64,000 nucleotides of DNA from Acidobacteriota bacterium (GCA_014584695.1 JACTMI010000031.1:1-64000), one strand, 5' to 3'; counted from the stretch's first letter, positions 1 to 9,427 are shown. The notes: generated by a model from the letters alone, not told the origin. A program made the numbers and translations.

Positions 1-1328
1 CGCTCGGAGCGGGCGTCGGCGTTCGAAGGCCAGCCGCTCCGGCGCGGGTCGCGCGCCGGCGCCGCGGGGGCGGTGGCCCGGCCGGCGCGCCGCTCGGCGT
101 TGGCCTTGGCGCGGGCGCGCTCCTCGGCCTTGCGGGCGCGGATGTCGGCGATCCGTTCGGCGAGCGGGACTTCGAAACGCTCGGCCGGCTTGTGCTCGTA
201 GTCGAAGCCCTCGACCACCAGGCGCGGCAGCTTCTTGCCGATCGCCCGCTCGATCGCCGCCAGATCGCCGCGCTCGGCGTCGGCGACGAAAGTCCAGGCG
301 TCGCCGGTCGCCTCGGCGCGGGCGGTGCGGCCGACGCGGTGGATGTAGTCCTCGGGCACGTTCGGCACGTCGAAGTTGACCACGTGCGAGAGCGCCTCGA
401 CGTCGATGCCGCGCGCCGCGATGTCGGTGGCGACCAGGACGCGGACCTTGCCGGCCTTGAAGCGGGCGAGCGCGTCGGTGCGCTGCGCCTGGCTCCGGTT
501 GCCGTGGATCCGGTCGGAGGAGACCCCCGCCTTGGCGAGCTTGTCGGCCAGCCGGTTGGCGCGGTGCTTGGTGCGCGTGAAGACGATCGCGTTGTGGATC
601 GTGTCGCGCCGCAGCAGCTCGAGCAGCAGGTGGACCTTCAGGTCCTCGCGCACCGCGTAGACCGACTGGCTGACGCCGGTCGCGGGCTTGGCCTCGCGGT
701 CGACCGCGATCTGCACCGGGTCGCGCAGGATCTCGCGCGCGAGCTTGGCGATCGGCGCCGGCATGGTGGCCGAGAACATCAGCGTCTGGCGCTCGCGCGG
801 CACCCGCGCGAGGACGCGCTTGATGTCGGGCAGGAAGCCCATGTCGAGCATCCGGTCGGCCTCGTCGAGCACCAGGATCTCGACGCCGTCGAGCCGCGCG
901 TAGTCGTTCTGGAGGTGGTCGAGCAGGCGTCCGGGGGTGGCCACCAGCACCTCGACGTGGGTGCGGAAGGCGCGCTCCTGCGGCGTCATGCCGACGCCGC
1001 CGAAGACCGCGGCGCCGCGCAGCCGGGTGTGGCGGGCGAGCATCTGGTGGTGCTCGGCGGTCTGCGCCGCGAGCTCGCGCGTGGGCGACACGACCAGCAT
1101 GCGCGGACCGCTCTGCGGCTTGCGCGGCGGCGTCGCCGCGAGGCGCGCGAGCGCCGGCAGCAGAAAGGCCGCGGTCTTGCCGCTGCCGGTCATGGCGCAG
1201 GCGATCAGGTCCCGGCCCGCGAGAGCGGGCGGGATCGCCTGGGTCTGGATCGGCGTCGGCGTGGTGAAGCCCTGCTCGGCGACGGCGCGCAGCAGGACTT
1301 CGGGGAGGTTCAGGGAAGCGAAGGACAT
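1..1328 (-). CDS. rhlE: DEAD-box RNA helicase, RhlE type (3' end beyond window)
   Basis: ATP-dependent RNA helicase that remodels RNA in ribosome assembly or mRNA decay in the cytoplasm. The start is ATG at 1328 and the frame stays open to the left edge, so the C-terminus is missing. Visible in order: Q motif PTPIQTQAIP (about residue 24), Walker A AMTGSGKT (about 44), PTRELAAQ, the DEAD box in VLDEADRMLD (near position 860), SAT in FSATMP (near 775), then the second RecA domain with IVFTRTKHRA, ATDIAARGID and the arginine finger region HRVGRTARA. After the core comes a short RhlE-like extension (GKKLPRLVVEGFDY) and a basic Ala/Arg-rich tail running off the window. RhlE proteins are usually 400-500 residues; about 442 are present here. 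Confidence 0.95.
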   Translation of the reverse strand, partial: MSFASLNLPEVLLRAVAEQGFTTPTPIQTQAIPPALAGRDLIACAMTGSGKTAAFLLPALARLAATPPRKPQSGPRMLVVSPTRELAAQTAEHHQMLARHTRLRGAAVFGGVGMTPQERAFRTHVEVLVATPGRLLDHLQNDYARLDGVEILVLDEADRMLDMGFLPDIKRVLARVPRERQTLMFSATMPAPIAKLAREILRDPVQIAVDREAKPATGVSQSVYAVREDLKVHLLLELLRRDTIHNAIVFTRTKHRANRLADKLAKAGVSSDRIHGNRSQAQRTDALARFKAGKVRVLVATDIAARGIDVEALSHVVNFDVPNVPEDYIHRVGRTARAEATGDAWTFVADAERGDLAAIERAIGKKLPRLVVEGFDYEHKPAERFEVPLAERIADIRARKAEERARAKANAERRAGRATAPAAPARDPRRSGWPSNADARSE

Positions 1329-1677
1329 GGAGTCCCTTTCTCGGTATCGCTCCGCGGTCGGGCGCTCGACGAGCGCACGGCGACAACGCGGACCGATGTC
1401 GTTCCGGCGAAAATTCGGAGATCGCGGGGGACTGCCGGGAGGCCAACCGCTCGGGCCCGTTGGGGCCCTGCTCGCCGCGGAGGTGGGTGTCCGGCGAGAA
1501 CGTTCTCGCGGCCCTCCGGGCTCCCGAGCGGCGAACCGGCGCGTGAGCGCGGCGCGATCGGGACGGCGAAGCGTCTCACGGATCGCGCGAAAAGGCAAAC
1601 TCGCCGCCGGGCGGCGGCCGCCCCCTTTCCGCCGGTCGCCGCGGCGCGCTCGGGGTGGCGGGGGTAACATCGGGGTC
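1329..1677. other. intergenic region between divergent rhlE and crotonase genes
   Basis: This 349-base gap holds the divergent promoters for rhlE (leftward) and the crotonase gene (rightward). No additional gene with coding bias is visible. The rhlE side has GAAAGGGACTCC just before its ATG as a plausible ribosome binding site, so about 100 bases or more of untranslated leader is possible. Only the TAACAT element by the crotonase start could be assigned. Confidence 0.5.
1665..1670 (+). promoter_or_regulatory. TAACAT, -10 like element 7 bases before start codon
   Basis: TAACAT fits the TAnnnT -10 pattern and ends 7 bases before the ATG at 1678. If it works as a -10, transcription starts at or next to the A of ATG. 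No -35 consensus is seen. The same arrangement recurs at several other genes in the window. Confidence 0.45.
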
Positions 1678-2445
1678 ATGATCGAGATCCATGACCACGA
1701 CGGCGGGGTCCGCGAGCTGCGCCTGGCGCGCCCGCCGGCCAACGCCCTCGACGCGGCGCTGATCGCTCGCCTGCGCGCCGAGGTCGAGGCGGCGGCGGGC
1801 GCCGGCGCGCGCGCTCTCGTCCTCAGCTCGGCGCTGCCGGGCCGGTTCTCCGGCGGTCTCGACGTGCCGTCCCTGCTGCGCCTGGATCGCGTCGCGATGG
1901 CCACGGTGCTCGACGACTTCTTCGCCCTCTTGCGGGCCCTCGCCCGCTCGCCCGTTCCGGCGGTGGCGGCGATCGACGGCCACGCCCCGGCGGGTGGCGC
2001 GGTGCTCGCGATCCACTGCGACTACCGCGTGATGGCGGAAGGCGACTTCCGCATCGGTTTGAACGAGGTGCAGGTGGGCTTGCCGCTGCCCGAGTCGATC
2101 CACGCCGTGCTCGAGCGGGTGGTCGGCGCGCGCCAGGCCGAGCGGCTCGGCGCCCTCGGGTTGCTGATTCCGGCCGCCGAGGCGCGCGCCATCGGTCTGG
2201 TCGACGAGCTGGTCGCCGCGGGCGAAGTCGCCGCGCGGGCGCTGGCGGTGGCGCGGGACTACCTGGCGCTGCCGCCGACGGTGATGGCGAGAACGCGCGC
2301 CATGTGCCGGCGGCCGCTGGTCGAAGCGGTCGAGCGGCTCGAGAGCGGCACCATGGAACGCTTTCTCGACGACTGGTTCTCGGCCGAGACACGCGCCGCG
2401 ATGACCGCGCTGGTCGAGCGGCTCGCGGCCCGCAAGAAGGTCTGA
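1678..2445 (+). CDS. enoyl-CoA hydratase/isomerase (crotonase) family protein
   Basis: A 255-residue crotonase fold protein. The family acts on acyl-CoA thioesters (hydration, isomerisation, hydrolysis); the substrate is unknown. The N-terminal strand motif VRELRLARPPANALDAAL, the oxyanion-hole region SGGLDVPSLL (about 60-70) and AAIDGHAPAGGAVLAIHCDYRVMA (about 100-120) place it in the family. The position usually holding the second catalytic Glu of hydratases falls in FRIGLNEVQVGLPLP (about 125-140), which resembles the isomerase-type branch. ATG at 1678 is chosen because the family's N-terminus begins here; the frame stays open far upstream only as a GC-rich artefact. It is followed after 29 bases by the carbinolamine dehydratase gene and may be cotranscribed with it. 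Confidence 0.88.
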   Translation: MIEIHDHDGGVRELRLARPPANALDAALIARLRAEVEAAAGAGARALVLSSALPGRFSGGLDVPSLLRLDRVAMATVLDDFFALLRALARSPVPAVAAIDGHAPAGGAVLAIHCDYRVMAEGDFRIGLNEVQVGLPLPESIHAVLERVVGARQAERLGALGLLIPAAEARAIGLVDELVAAGEVAARALAVARDYLALPPTVMARTRAMCRRPLVEAVERLESGTMERFLDDWFSAETRAAMTALVERLAARKKV

Positions 2446-2474
2446 ACGCATTGCCGCCCGAAGGGAGAGCCGCC

Positions 2475-2810
2475 ATGTTCGATGACCTCGCCGCCAAGAG
2501 CTGTGTGCCCTGCCGCGGCGGCGTGCCGCCACTCGCGGGGGCCGAGCTCGAGGCCCTGCTGGCGCGCCTCGGTCCGAACGGCTGGCGCGTCGTCGCCGGC
2601 CATCACCTGGAGAAGATCTACGCCTTTCCCGACTTCGCCCAGGCCCTCGCTTTCGTCGATCGGGTGGGCGAGATCGCCGAGCGCGAGGGGCACCACCCCG
2701 ACCTCCATCTCTCCTGGGGACGGGTCAAGATCGAGGTCTGGACGCACAAGATCGACGGCTTGACCGAGAGCGACTTCGTGCTCGCGGCCAAGTGCGATCG
2801 CGCGCTCTGA
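2475..2810 (+). CDS. phhB: 4a-hydroxytetrahydrobiopterin dehydratase (PCD/DCoH)
   Basis: Cytoplasmic enzyme that dehydrates 4a-carbinolamine pterin, recycling tetrahydropterin cofactor after aromatic amino-acid hydroxylation; some bacterial members instead support molybdopterin metabolism. The 111-residue length matches the family. The signature is in the second half: EREGHHPDLHLSWGRVKIEVWTH (about 74-96), with the catalytic histidine pair before PD, followed by the usual GLTESDFVLAAK ending. An unusual Cys pair (CVPC) lies near the N-terminus. GGGAGAGCC-like bases precede the ATG. No phenylalanine hydroxylase gene is present nearby, so its physiological partner is not evident. Confidence 0.92.
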   Translation: MFDDLAAKSCVPCRGGVPPLAGAELEALLARLGPNGWRVVAGHHLEKIYAFPDFAQALAFVDRVGEIAEREGHHPDLHLSWGRVKIEVWTHKIDGLTESDFVLAAKCDRAL

Positions 2811-2820
2811 GGCCGAGCGA

Positions 2821-3144
2821 TCAGCGCCCGGCGGCCGCGACGGGCCGCGTTCCGCGCAGCAGCTGCGCGCGCTCGTAGGGGAGGCGCGCCGCCGGCCAGC
2901 CGTGGCGGGCGTAGCGGATGCCGGCGAGCGTCAGCAGGTAGGAGACCAGCGCGGCGTGGTTGCGGCCGACCAGCTCCTCCTGCCGCTCGAGCGCGGCTTC
3001 GGCCGCCCGCTCGGCCTCCTCGAGACGCCCTTCGAGCTGCAGCCGGCGCGCCGTCTCGAGCTCCTGGCTCGCGCCGAGGTTGGCGGGCGAGGGCGCGATC
3101 CGATCGGTGTGGGGCCAACGTGACCTGCGGAGCGACAGCGGCAT
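2821..3144 (-). CDS. small TPR-like protein, unknown function
   Basis: A 107-residue protein. After a basic, probably disordered start (MPLSLRRSRWPHTDRI), residues about 30-95 form helical repeats of the TPR_12/kinesin-light-chain kind: LEGRLEEAERAAEAALERQ, then NHAALVSYLLTLAGIRYARHGWPAARLPYERA. TPR units bind other proteins, but the partner is unknown. The ATG at 3144 has a good site, GAGGAGG, 7 bases upstream, which decides this start over a longer reading. It lies tail to tail with phhB, 10 bases apart. It is the first full gene after a complex leader (3281-3582) and is probably controlled by it. No recognisable named family. Confidence 0.7.
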   Translation of the reverse strand: MPLSLRRSRWPHTDRIAPSPANLGASQELETARRLQLEGRLEEAERAAEAALERQEELVGRNHAALVSYLLTLAGIRYARHGWPAARLPYERAQLLRGTRPVAAAGR

Positions 3145-3280
3145 GGCGAGCCTCCTCGTCGGTGCTGCGGGTTCGGGATCGACCGGGGGAATGCTCGCCT
3201 GCCGCCGGACGGTGCGATCCACCCCTTGGCGAGGATCGATCCCTGACCTCCGTCGGGTCCGAAGCGCGCCGGAATGCAAA

Positions 3281-3314
3281 GGGGCCCCGGACCTCTCGCG
3301 AGATCCGGGGCCCC
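3281..3314 (-). terminator. strong GC hairpin, candidate attenuator
   Basis: Perfect 11-base arms (GGGGCCCCGGA and TCCGGGGCCCC) enclose a 12-base loop. Read leftward (minus) the hairpin is followed by TTTGCATTCC, a weak T tract. It sits 136 bases before the TPR-like gene and about 75 bases after the 14-codon leader ORF, so it fits an attenuator. It could alternatively end transcripts coming through from the glutamate dehydrogenase gene. Confidence 0.6.
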
Positions 3315-3315
3315 G

Positions 3316-3335
3316 GGTTTTCGTCTCGGTGGCGT
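3316..3335 (-). promoter_or_regulatory. distal strand of long-range stem with leader ORF
   Basis: On the minus strand, ACGCCACC (3335-3328) and CGAAAACC (3323-3316) are complementary, in the right order, to GGTGGCGT (3404-3397) and GGTTTCG (3415-3409) inside the leader ORF. Together they give about 15-16 base pairs with one small internal loop and one bulged A. This stem would involve the bases a translating ribosome must cover, and it abuts the terminator hairpin. Confidence 0.45.
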
Positions 3336-3376
3336 TGGGTTGCCTCCAGGCCCCCCGCGGCTCGAACGTCCGCCCC

Positions 3377-3388
3377 AGGAGGGTCCAG
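3377..3388 (-). promoter_or_regulatory. internal anti-Shine-Dalgarno, resembles 16S rRNA tail
   Basis: Minus-strand CTGGACCCTCCT begins directly after the leader ORF stop codon. It resembles the 16S 3' tail CTGGATCACCTCCT and can pair with the leader ORF's ribosome binding site (GGTCCAG as a 7-base core plus AGGAG), closing a hairpin around the whole ORF. Confidence 0.5.
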
Positions 3389-3433
3389 CTAGGAGGACGC
3401 CACCTCCACGAAACCAGGTTGGCTACTCGACAT
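3389..3433 (-). CDS. 14-residue leader peptide ORF
   Basis: Reading MSSSQPGFVEVASS then TAG. It is too short for homology, but its context is that of a regulatory leader ORF. It has an exceptional ribosome binding site just upstream and a promoter about 120-150 bases upstream. Its own bases take part in two alternative RNA pairings (with 3316-3335, and as the loop of the 3377-3388/3436-3453 hairpin). A strong hairpin follows. No run of a single amino acid is present, so classical amino-acid attenuation is not indicated; the PGF and final serines may still matter for stalling. Function is inferred from architecture only. Confidence 0.5.
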   Translation of the reverse strand: MSSSQPGFVEVASS

Positions 3434-3435
3434 CT

Positions 3436-3453
3436 CTGGACCACCTCCTCTCT
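3436..3453 (-). promoter_or_regulatory. ultra-extended Shine-Dalgarno sequence
   Basis: Minus-strand AGAGAGGAGGTGGTCCAG, then AG and the ATG at 3433. Against the widely conserved 16S 3' end CTGGATCACCTCCTTTCT it gives 18 consecutive pairs, two of them G-U. Ordinary sites pair over 4-8 bases. The core GGAGG lies 10 bases before the ATG. The match assumes this organism has the usual tail; its own 16S gene is not in the window. Confidence 0.6.
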
Positions 3454-3553
3454 GGGCGTACCCGGCGGGACCCACCCCCGCCCGGTGCGTCGGGCCGCCC
3501 CGACCCGCCGCGCCGCCGCGCCACGCCGAATGCGCCGCGCGAAGATCGCGCGA

Positions 3554-3582
3554 AGTTTGCGCCGGCTGGCGCCTGCTGTCAA
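3554..3582 (-). promoter_or_regulatory. promoter of the structured leader
   Basis: On the minus strand TTGACA (3582-3577), a 17-base spacer and CAAACT (3559-3554). The -35 is a consensus match; the -10 is poor. It lies 20 bases after the glutamate dehydrogenase stop codon and would start a transcript near 3547, giving a leader of about 400 bases before the TPR-like gene. Confidence 0.5.
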
Positions 3583-3601
3583 CCGCGAAAGGGGAAGGCG
3601 C

Positions 3602-5017
<1,416 letters not shown>

Positions 5018-5173
5018 CGGGGACAAACCTCCCTCGGGTCGGTGCGCGGTCTCGGTGGCGATGCCGACGCCGATCGGACCTGGACGGTGTCTGACGCAGC
5101 GGCGCGAGTCTTCCACCGATCCGCGGACGGTCGCAAGGCGCCGGGCGGCGAGGGGGCGGGCGTCCGGGCCGTG

Positions 5174-5179
5174 TAGAAT
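5174..5179 (+). promoter_or_regulatory. TAGAAT, probable -10 of pckA
   Basis: GTGTAGAATTCC in the gdhA-pckA divergent gap fits an extended -10 (TG at a suitable distance, TAGAAT). It would give a leader of about 70 bases before the ATG at 5254. No clear -35. Confidence 0.4.
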
Positions 5180-5253
5180 TCCGCCTCGATCCGCGAGGCG
5201 ATTCCGACAGCGAGACGAAGTCCGCGCAACGATCTGGTCGCGAGGGTGGAGCC

Positions 5254-6861
5254 ATGGAGAATCACGGTCCGGCGGTGAGCCGGCACGGTCTGGACGAGCA
5301 GGGGCTGGGTGGCGTCGCACGGGCGTTGTGGAACCTGCCGGCGGCACGCCTCTACGAGGAGGCGGTGCGCCGGGGCGAGGCCTGGATCTCGCGCGACGGC
5401 GCGCTGGTCTGTCACACCGGGGAGTTCACCGGCCGCAGTCCGCACGACAAGTTCGTGGTCGAGGAGGCCGGTTCGCGCGACGAGATCTGGTGGGGCAAGG
5501 TGAATCGCCCGTTCTCGACGGAGCGCTTCGACGCCCTGCTCCACAAGGTCCGTCGCCACTTGGCCGGCGCCGACGTCTTCGTCTTCGACGGCTACGCCGG
5601 CGCCGATCCGCGCCACCGCCTGAAAGTCCGCGTGATCACCGAGACGGCCTGGCAGTCGCTGTTCGCGAGCAACATGTTCGTGCGCGAGCACGACCCGGCG
5701 GCGCTGGCGGAGTTTCGCCCGGACTTCGTGGTGCTCGACGCCATGAACTACCGCGCCGACCCGGAAGTCGACGGCACCCGCAGCTCGACTTTCATCCTGC
5801 TCGGCATCTCGCACCGCATGGTGCTCATCGGCGGCACCCAGTACGCCGGCGAGATCAAGAAGTCGATCTTCACGGTGATGAACTACGAGCTGCCCCGGCG
5901 CGGCGTCTTCCCGATGCACTGCAGCGCCAACTACGGGCGCGACCGCGACGACGTGGCGCTCTTCTTCGGCCTCTCCGGGACCGGCAAGACCACCCTGTCG
6001 GCCGATCCCGAACGCACCCTGATCGGCGACGACGAGCACGCCTGGTCGCCCGACGGGGTGTTCAACATGGAGGGGGGGTGCTACGCCAAGGTGATTCGGC
6101 TGTCGCGCGAGGGGGAGCCGGACATCTGGGACGCCTCCCATCGCTTCGGCACCATCCTCGAGAACGTCGACATCGACCCGGAGACGCGGCGCCTCGATCT
6201 CGACTCCGCGCGGCTGACCGAGAACACCCGCTCGAGCTATCCGATCACCCACCTGCGCAACTGCGATCCGGCGGGCGTCGCCGGCCACCCCAAGGACATC
6301 GTCTTCCTGACCTGCGACGCCTACGGCGTGCTGCCGCCGCTCGCGCGGTTGACCGAGGCGCAGGCGATGTACCACTTCCTGTCCGGCTACACGGCGCGTG
6401 TCGCGGGCACCGAGCGCGGCGTGACCGAGCCGACCGCCACCTTCTCGACCTGCTTCGGCAGCCCGTTCCTGCCGCTCCAGCCCAGCGTCTACGCTCACAT
6501 GCTGGGCGAGAAGATGGCGCAGCACCACGCGCGCGTCTGGCTGCTCAACACCGGCTGGACCGGCGGCCCTTACGGCGTCGGCAGCCGGATGAGGCTCGCG
6601 CTCACCCGCCGGCTCGTCCACGCGGTGCTGTCGGGCGATCTCGCGGGAGTGGCGACCGAGCCCGATCCGCGCTTCGGCCTGGCCATCCCGGTGGCGGTCG
6701 AGGGCGTGCCCGGCGAGGTCCTGCGGCCGTGGCGGAGCTGGTCCGACCGGGCCGCCTACGACGCCGCCGCGGTGCGCCTGGCGAGGCTCTTCGTCGAGAA
6801 CTTCGAGCAGTTCGCGGCCGAGGTGACGCCCGAAGTGCGCGCCGCCGGCCCCGCGCTCTGA
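5254..6861 (+). CDS. pckA: phosphoenolpyruvate carboxykinase (ATP)
   Basis: Converts oxaloacetate plus ATP to PEP, CO2 and ADP, the first step of gluconeogenesis. At 535 residues it has the normal length. Visible: HTGEFTGRSPHDKF (substrate arginine region, about 51-64), the P-loop GLSGTGKTTLSADP (about 244-257) and the metal/nucleotide motif LIGDDEHAW (about 261-269), then NMEGGCYAKVI and the C-terminal LNTGWTGGPYGVGSRM (about 430-445). The ATP-type P-loop and length separate it from the GTP enzyme. A GAGGGTGGAG site precedes the ATG. The neighbouring divergent glutamate dehydrogenase supplies 2-oxoglutarate to the TCA cycle, so the pair suits growth on amino acids. Confidence 0.96.
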   Translation: MENHGPAVSRHGLDEQGLGGVARALWNLPAARLYEEAVRRGEAWISRDGALVCHTGEFTGRSPHDKFVVEEAGSRDEIWWGKVNRPFSTERFDALLHKVRRHLAGADVFVFDGYAGADPRHRLKVRVITETAWQSLFASNMFVREHDPAALAEFRPDFVVLDAMNYRADPEVDGTRSSTFILLGISHRMVLIGGTQYAGEIKKSIFTVMNYELPRRGVFPMHCSANYGRDRDDVALFFGLSGTGKTTLSADPERTLIGDDEHAWSPDGVFNMEGGCYAKVIRLSREGEPDIWDASHRFGTILENVDIDPETRRLDLDSARLTENTRSSYPITHLRNCDPAGVAGHPKDIVFLTCDAYGVLPPLARLTEAQAMYHFLSGYTARVAGTERGVTEPTATFSTCFGSPFLPLQPSVYAHMLGEKMAQHHARVWLLNTGWTGGPYGVGSRMRLALTRRLVHAVLSGDLAGVATEPDPRFGLAIPVAVEGVPGEVLRPWRSWSDRAAYDAAAVRLARLFVENFEQFAAEVTPEVRAAGPAL

Positions 6862-6883
6862 GCGGGAGTCGGCGCCGCCGCGG

Positions 6884-9427
6884 TCAGTCCCGCGGGCCGG
6901 CGATCGTGAGCGCCGCCGGCCGGTGCAGCGCGAAGCCCTGGCCGTAGTCGACTTCGAGCTCGCGCAGGACGCGCAGGGTCTCCTCGTCCTCGATCCCCTC
7001 GGCGATCGTGCGCATGCCGAGCACGCGCGCGATCTGCTGGATCGACTCGACCAACGCGCGCTGGATCGGATCGTTGGGGAGCTGGTGCGTGAACGAGGCG
7101 TCGATCTTGAGGAAGTCGACCGGCAGGTTCTTGAGGTAGGCGAACGAGGAGAAGCCGCTGCCGAAGTCGTCGAGCACGAAGCGGCAGCCCGCGGTCCGCA
7201 GCGCCGAGATGAAGCGCAGCGCCGAGGAGAGGTTGGCGATCGCCGCCGTCTCGGTGATCTCGAAGCAGACGCGACGAGCGTCGATGCCGCTCTCCTCGAG
7301 CTGGCTCTGCACGAAGTCGAGGAAGCCTTCCTCGCCCAGCGACTGGCCGGAGATGTTCACCGAGAAAGTCCCGGGCACGAGCTGCGCGGCGCCCGGTCGG
7401 GCGAGGCTGCGGAAGCTCTCCCGCACCACCCAGCGGTCGAGCGTGGAGATCAGGTGGTAGCGCTCGGCGGCGGCGATGAAGGCCGAGGTCACCACCGGTT
7501 CGCCGCGCTCGGAGAGCATGCGGATGAAGATCTCGGCCATCGGCTCGCGCTCGAGCCGCGGCGAGAGCGGCACGATGCGCTGCGCGTAGAGCCGGAACAG
7601 GCCGTTCTCGAACGCCTTGTGGATCTGCTGGATCCACTGCAGCTCGCCTACCCGCTGGGCGATGGCGTCGTCGCCCGGCCGGTACTCGTGGACGCGGTTG
7701 CCGCCCCGCTGCTTGGCGACGAAGCAGGCGGCGTCGGCGGCGGCCAGCGCGGCGCCGCCGTCCGGCGTCTGCGGGTGGATCTGCGCCACGCCGATCGACG
7801 CCGCGATCTCGAACACGCGGTCCTCCCACGAGAATCGCGAGCGCTCGAGCGTCGCCCGGAGCTGCTGCGCCAGCGCCACGGCTTCCGGCCCGCGCGGGTC
7901 GGGCAGCAGCGCCGCGAACTCGTCGCCGCCCAGGCGGGCGAAGGCGGAACCGGCCGGCAGGTGGGCCTGGAGCCGCTCGACGGTGCGCTTGAGCAGCTCG
8001 TCGCCGGCGAAGTGGCCGCAAGTGTCGTTGATCAGCTTGAACTGGTCGATGTCCAGGAACAGCACCGCCTGCTGCACGCGCTTCTCGCGCGCCCGGCGCA
8101 CCGCGCGCTCGACTTCTTCCTCGAAGGCCCGCCGGTTGAGCAGGCCGGTCAGCGGATCGTGGGTGGAGAGGAAGCTGCGCTCGCGCTCCATCTGGCGCAG
8201 CTCGGTGACGTCCTTGAACGCCAGCACCGCGCCGACGGTGCGGCCCTGGCGGTTGACGATCGGCGAGGCCGAGTCCCGCACGGCGATGGGGTGGCCGTCC
8301 CGGGGCTGCAGCATCCGTTCGCCGGGGAACTCGACGTAGCGCCCTTCGGCCAGGCAACGGGTCACCGGGTCGAGCAGCATGGTGTGGGTGTCGGGGTCGA
8401 TGATCAGGAAGACGTCGCGCAGGTGCTTGCCGTACGCCTCGTGGATCGGCCAGCCGGTGAGCCGCTCGGCGGCGGGGTTCATGTAGTCGATCATGCCGCG
8501 CACGTCGGTGCGGATGACGCCGTCGCCGATCGAGGCGAGCGTCACCTGGGCGCGCTCTTTCTCCTGGAAGAGGGCCTCCTCGGCGAGCTTGCGGTGGGTG
8601 ATGTCGATCGCCACGCCCAGCATCCGCTGCGGCTTGCCGGCGTCGTCCCGGATCACCTTGCCGCGCTGTGCCAGCCAGCGGGTCTGGCCGGTCGGCAGCA
8701 CCAGCCGGTGCTCGACGAAGTAGTCGCGGTCGTCCTCGAGCGCCGCCTTGAGCGCCGATTCGAGCCGAGGCAGGTCCTGCGGGTGGACCAGGGCGAAGAA
8801 CTCGCGCCCGGTGGTGGTGTCGTTGGGGCCGAGATTCAGCAGATTGCGCGCGTGGGCCGAGTAGACCAGACGGTCCTGCGGCACGTCCCAGTCCCAGACG
8901 ATGATGTCGCCCGCCTGCTGGGCGAGCTGGAGACGCTCCTCGCTCGCGCGCAGCGCCTGCTCGGCCCGCTTGCGCTCGGAGACGTCGAAGACGGTGCCGA
9001 GGCCGGCCAGCTTGCCGCGCAGGTCGATCGTGGTGAGCGACAGCTCGACCCAGCGGTCGGCGCCCTCCTTGGCCACCAGCCGCGCCTCGTAGCGACGCGG
9101 CAGGGTGTCGCGACGGCGCGCCCGGTCGGCCCAGCGCTCCGCGAGGTAGGGCCGCGCTTCGGCATCGACGAGATCGAGGGGTGAGCGTTCGAGCAGCTCC
9201 GCGCGCGAGAAACCGGTCATGCGCTCGACCGCGCGGTTGACCCAGAGGATCCGCTCGCCATCGTGGACGAAGACGCCGAGCGTCGCCGAGGCGGCCACCA
9301 CGCGCAGCCAGTCCGAGCTCGCCTCGAGGTCGTCGACCGAGAGCCGCTCGATCGGCCGGGGATCCTCGGCGAAGGGGCTGGTCAGCTCGCGCAGCGAGCG
9401 CTCGGGGGGACCGTCGCCTTGAGTCAA
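6884..9427 (-). CDS. PAS-PAS-PAS-GGDEF-EAL c-di-GMP signalling protein
   Basis: Cytoplasmic 847-residue protein with both synthesis and breakdown modules for cyclic di-GMP. Three PAS units (about 35-150, 160-290, 295-425), the first two with typical PAC strands, precede GGDEF (about 430-600; HDPLTGLLNRR then RLGGDEFAALLPD). The active GGDEF motif is intact, but no RxxD inhibitory site lies just before it. In the EAL domain (about 610-840) the first motif reads EIF rather than EAL, but the catalytic Glu is kept; DDFGSGFSSFAYLKNLPVDFLKID is intact. Both activities are therefore possible. The start appears to be TTG at 9427 because TAGACT lies 7 bases upstream. It is convergent with pckA, 22 bases apart. 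The PAS ligand is unknown. Confidence 0.9.
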   Translation of the reverse strand: MTQGDGPPERSLRELTSPFAEDPRPIERLSVDDLEASSDWLRVVAASATLGVFVHDGERILWVNRAVERMTGFSRAELLERSPLDLVDAEARPYLAERWADRARRRDTLPRRYEARLVAKEGADRWVELSLTTIDLRGKLAGLGTVFDVSERKRAEQALRASEERLQLAQQAGDIIVWDWDVPQDRLVYSAHARNLLNLGPNDTTTGREFFALVHPQDLPRLESALKAALEDDRDYFVEHRLVLPTGQTRWLAQRGKVIRDDAGKPQRMLGVAIDITHRKLAEEALFQEKERAQVTLASIGDGVIRTDVRGMIDYMNPAAERLTGWPIHEAYGKHLRDVFLIIDPDTHTMLLDPVTRCLAEGRYVEFPGERMLQPRDGHPIAVRDSASPIVNRQGRTVGAVLAFKDVTELRQMERERSFLSTHDPLTGLLNRRAFEEEVERAVRRAREKRVQQAVLFLDIDQFKLINDTCGHFAGDELLKRTVERLQAHLPAGSAFARLGGDEFAALLPDPRGPEAVALAQQLRATLERSRFSWEDRVFEIAASIGVAQIHPQTPDGGAALAAADAACFVAKQRGGNRVHEYRPGDDAIAQRVGELQWIQQIHKAFENGLFRLYAQRIVPLSPRLEREPMAEIFIRMLSERGEPVVTSAFIAAAERYHLISTLDRWVVRESFRSLARPGAAQLVPGTFSVNISGQSLGEEGFLDFVQSQLEESGIDARRVCFEITETAAIANLSSALRFISALRTAGCRFVLDDFGSGFSSFAYLKNLPVDFLKIDASFTHQLPNDPIQRALVESIQQIARVLGMRTIAEGIEDEETLRVLRELEVDYGQGFALHRPAALTIAGPRD

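Noticed and set aside
3360-3375. tRNA or tmRNA T-arm (GTTCGAGCC on the minus strand)
   Set aside because: No cloverleaf can be folded around it; the T-loop-like bases are isolated in the leader RNA.
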